Positions 5,767 to 7,861 of a DNA stretch of 7,861 bases are shown one piece after another. The DNA comes from Bacteroidia bacterium. Lineage in GTDB: Bacteria; Bacteroidota; Bacteroidia; Bacteroidales; UBA5342. The notes under the pieces are model-generated. The model did no database searches. It was not told the origin of the DNA and was given only the letters and a program-made list of their open reading frames with translations. The position numbers and the translations under genes are program-made. Positions within the stretch are counted from its first letter, which is position 1. Each line of letters begins with the position of its first letter. The stretch is from assembly GCA_030433225.1 (NCBI GenBank), contig JAUIMD010000077.1:1-7861 (forward strand), in the 5' to 3' direction.

Positions 5767-7776
5767 ATGAAACGAAGTATTACGCTGGCAATTTTGCTGT
5801 TGGGAGTTATTTCGGCCTTTGGCCAGGTGTATGACCCGGTGAGTTGGGAAATTACAAACACGCAAAAAGGCGATACCGTAACCCTGCGGTTTAAGGCTAC
5901 CGTAGAAGACGGTTGGCATTTGTACGACACCAACCTGGAAGAAGGGGGGCCTATTTCCACATCCCTTAATTTTGAAGCAGAAACCGGGTTTGCCTCTGTA
6001 AGCAACTTTGCGGCTACTTCTGAGCCCATCGCAGTGTTCGATCCATCATTTCAAATGAATTTGCGGTACTTCGGGCACGAGGTAACGTTTACAAAAACGG
6101 TTGTACTTACGGGCACGGGTGAAATTCCCCTGAAAGGATATGTGGAATACATGGCCTGTAACGACGAAACCTGTACGCCACCAAACGAGGCAGAATTTAA
6201 TTTTATAGTGACCCGTGGTGGAGATGCTGCTGAAGCAAGTGCCCATACAACCGGTACTGTTGCCAATGATGCATCCGATCATCAAAGCTATTGGAGCATT
6301 TTCTTTTGGGCATTTCTCAGTGGATTTGCGGCCCTGCTTACCCCCTGCGTTTTTCCCATGATTCCCATGACAGTGAGTTTTTTTACCAAGCAAAGCCAAT
6401 CAAAGGCTGCGGGGATTAAAAACGCCTCCATTTATGGCTTGTTTATTGTGCTGATTTATGTGGTTTTAGGCTCGTTGGTTACCCTTGTGTTTGGAGCCGA
6501 TGCCTTAAATGCCTTGTCGACCAACCCCTGGTTTAATACGTTCTTTTTTGTACTGCTGGTGGTGTTTGCCATTTCCTTTCTAGGAGCATTTGAAATTGTG
6601 CTTCCTTCGAAATGGGTAAACAAAGCCGATCAGGGAGCAGATAAAGGGGGCGTAATTGGCTCCTTTTTTATGGCCTTAACCCTGGCGCTGGTTTCTTTTT
6701 CGTGCACCGGCCCCATTGTGGGAACCTTGCTAGTACAAGCCGCATCAGAAGGGGGAATTGCCCCAACCATAGGAATGCTTGGTTTTGGAAGTGCACTGGC
6801 TTTGCCGTTTGCCCTTTTTGCTGCTTTTCCGGGCTACTTAAACTCGCTGCCCAAATCAGGGGGGTGGCTTAACTCGGTAAAAGTGGTATTGGGATTTTTG
6901 GAACTGGCCCTAGCTTTCAAATTTTTATCGATGGCAGACCTGGTGTTGGATCTTCATTTGCTGGAGCGTGAGGTGTACATTGCCATATGGATTGCTATTT
7001 TTGGAGCACTGGCCTTTTATTTGTTCGGAAAGCTTACCCTGCCGCACGACTCAAAACTTGAGCGGTTACCGGTATCGCGCCTGTTGTTGGGACTGCTGGT
7101 GATGTCGTTTACCATTTATATGGTGCCCGGTTTGTGGGGGGCGCCCCTTAAGCTTATCAGTGCTTTTCCGCCTCCGCTCGAATACTCCGAATCGCCCGAG
7201 GGGGTTGGGTACAAACCAAACCTGCCGGCGGCTACCTATGCAATGCCATCCGGCGAAGGTGAAACTACATCCAGGCTGGAGCAGAAGATGGAAGTGGGGC
7301 CACAAGGGTTAAGTGTTTTTCATGATTATGAGGATGCACTGGCTTATGCACGGCAGGTAAACAAGCCTTTATTTATTGATTTTACCGGAAAGGCCTGTGT
7401 CAACTGCAGGCAAATGGAAATTAATGTGTGGTCCGATCCGGAGGTGAACCGCCTTATGAAAAACGAATACGTAATTGCCGCCCTGTATGTGGATTACCGC
7501 AAAAAGTTGCCCGAAGAGGAGCAATACGTGTCAGAGGTAACCGGAAAGAAGATTCGAACCGAAGGAAACAAATGGAGCGATTTTCAGATTCGCAGGTTTA
7601 AACGAAACAGCCAGCCTCATTATGTGTTGCTGGATCATGACGAGAAGGAGTTAGTGCCATCCAAAGCATATGAACCCGACATTAAAGCCTACGCTGCATG
7701 GCTGAAAAACGGGCTGGATGGATTTCAACAACAAACGGCGCAAAGCAGCCCGCTTTTTAAAATGATGGGTGAATAA
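5767..7776 (+). CDS. dsbD: Thiol:disulfide interchange protein DsbD (three-domain, protein-disulfide reductase)
   Basis: DsbD takes electrons from cytoplasmic thioredoxin across the inner membrane and passes them to periplasmic thiol proteins for disulfide isomerisation and cytochrome c maturation. The 669-residue protein has a signal peptide (1-19, likely cut before QVYDP) and an N-terminal alpha domain (about 20-150) with Cys131 and Cys136. A membrane beta domain of about eight helices (175-456) carries Cys194 (LTPCVFP) and Cys313 (SFSCTGP). A C-terminal thioredoxin-like gamma domain (about 513-655) has Cys544 and Cys547 in GKACVNC. These six are the only cysteines, exactly the three redox pairs needed. 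The alpha pair is CxxxxC, one residue shorter than in E. coli DsbD. I chose ATG 5767 because it begins the signal peptide; GTG 5653 would place 38 unrelated residues before it. It is transcribed away from serB and ends at a strong terminator, so it is probably a single-gene unit. Confidence 0.96.
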   Translation: MKRSITLAILLLGVISAFGQVYDPVSWEITNTQKGDTVTLRFKATVEDGWHLYDTNLEEGGPISTSLNFEAETGFASVSNFAATSEPIAVFDPSFQMNLRYFGHEVTFTKTVVLTGTGEIPLKGYVEYMACNDETCTPPNEAEFNFIVTRGGDAAEASAHTTGTVANDASDHQSYWSIFFWAFLSGFAALLTPCVFPMIPMTVSFFTKQSQSKAAGIKNASIYGLFIVLIYVVLGSLVTLVFGADALNALSTNPWFNTFFFVLLVVFAISFLGAFEIVLPSKWVNKADQGADKGGVIGSFFMALTLALVSFSCTGPIVGTLLVQAASEGGIAPTIGMLGFGSALALPFALFAAFPGYLNSLPKSGGWLNSVKVVLGFLELALAFKFLSMADLVLDLHLLEREVYIAIWIAIFGALAFYLFGKLTLPHDSKLERLPVSRLLLGLLVMSFTIYMVPGLWGAPLKLISAFPPPLEYSESPEGVGYKPNLPAATYAMPSGEGETTSRLEQKMEVGPQGLSVFHDYEDALAYARQVNKPLFIDFTGKACVNCRQMEINVWSDPEVNRLMKNEYVIAALYVDYRKKLPEEEQYVSEVTGKKIRTEGNKWSDFQIRRFKRNSQPHYVLLDHDEKELVPSKAYEPDIKAYAAWLKNGLDGFQQQTAQSSPLFKMMGE

Positions 7777-7780
7777 ATTG

Positions 7781-7818
7781 AAAAAGGCTTTTCGCATATA
7801 CACGAAAAGCCTTTTTTT
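7781..7818 (+). terminator. Strong intrinsic terminator of dsbD
   Basis: AAAAAGGCTTTTCG (7781-7794) pairs perfectly with CGAAAAGCCTTTTT (7803-7816) around an eight-base loop, and the T-run continues to 7818. It starts five bases after the dsbD stop codon. The A-run on the 5' side makes it potentially active on the minus strand too. Confidence 0.9.
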
Positions 7819-7820
7819 AA

Positions 7821-7847
7821 CCGGAATATCCGGGTCAGTTATCTTTG
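7821..7847 (+). promoter_or_regulatory. Candidate promoter of the next plus-strand gene, with an inverted repeat
   Basis: TATCTTTG at 7840-7847 matches TAnnTTTG exactly and directly follows the dsbD terminator, so a new transcript probably starts near 7853. The inverted repeat CCGGA-ATA-TCCGG (7821-7833) lies between the expected -33 and -7 positions and could be an operator. No TTG -33 element is clear. The gene it would serve is outside the window. Confidence 0.45.
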
Positions 7848-7861
7848 TAGCCATATTGCCA

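Noticed and set aside
7651..7854. Minus-strand 67-codon frame across the end of dsbD
   Set aside because: It runs through the dsbD coding end and the terminator hairpin, and its translation resembles no family.
1..7861. CRISPR array, insertion sequence, tRNA or rRNA, phage or defence genes
   Set aside because: I found no regular repeats, terminal inverted repeats, transposase motifs or tRNA-like folds. All long frames are accounted for by five ordinary chromosomal genes.

Overview
The window looks like chromosomal DNA of a member of the Bacteroidota; a finer placement is not justified. Three things point there. The protein set is typical: a two-ACT-domain SerB of about 407 residues, a three-domain DsbD with a GKACVNC redox site, a free-standing UPF0104/LPG-synthase membrane domain, and an AsmA-like anchored protein. 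None of the five genes has a convincing Shine-Dalgarno sequence. Several intergenic regions carry the Bacteroidota-type -7 promoter element TAnnTTTG.

Layout. Bases 1-505 hold no complete gene. They contain a well-conserved cobalamin (B12) riboswitch on the minus strand (about 358 to 205), followed on that strand by two strong hairpins. Its target gene lies to the left, outside the window. Head-to-head with it, a plus-strand gene (506-2137) encodes a membrane-anchored AsmA/DUF748-like protein. That gene converges, with only 17 bases between stop codons, on a minus-strand set of three genes: serB (5372-4149), a UPF0104-type integral membrane protein (4040-3078) and a JmjC-like cupin (3030-2155). 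A 394-base divergent intergenic region (5373-5766) carries a good promoter for serB on one strand and candidate promoters for the next gene on the other. The plus-strand dsbD (5767-7776) follows and ends at a strong hairpin terminator. The last 40 bases carry a promoter-like element for an unseen downstream gene.

How the genes fit together. SerB makes serine. DsbD carries electrons from the cytoplasm to periplasmic thiol proteins. The AsmA-like and UPF0104 proteins are both envelope proteins of families tied to lipid or glycolipid movement, but the sequence does not identify a shared substrate. The cupin has an intact HxD...H iron site and is probably a 2-oxoglutarate/Fe(II) oxygenase of unknown substrate. 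The three minus-strand genes may be cotranscribed, although the 108-base gap after serB contains a weak promoter-like element.

Novelty. Most of the window is ordinary housekeeping sequence and I see no clear new multi-gene system. The points most worth a second look are the B12 riboswitch with its long hairpin-rich leader, a small upstream reading frame plus hairpin in the serB leader, and the uncharacterised cupin/UPF0104 pair.
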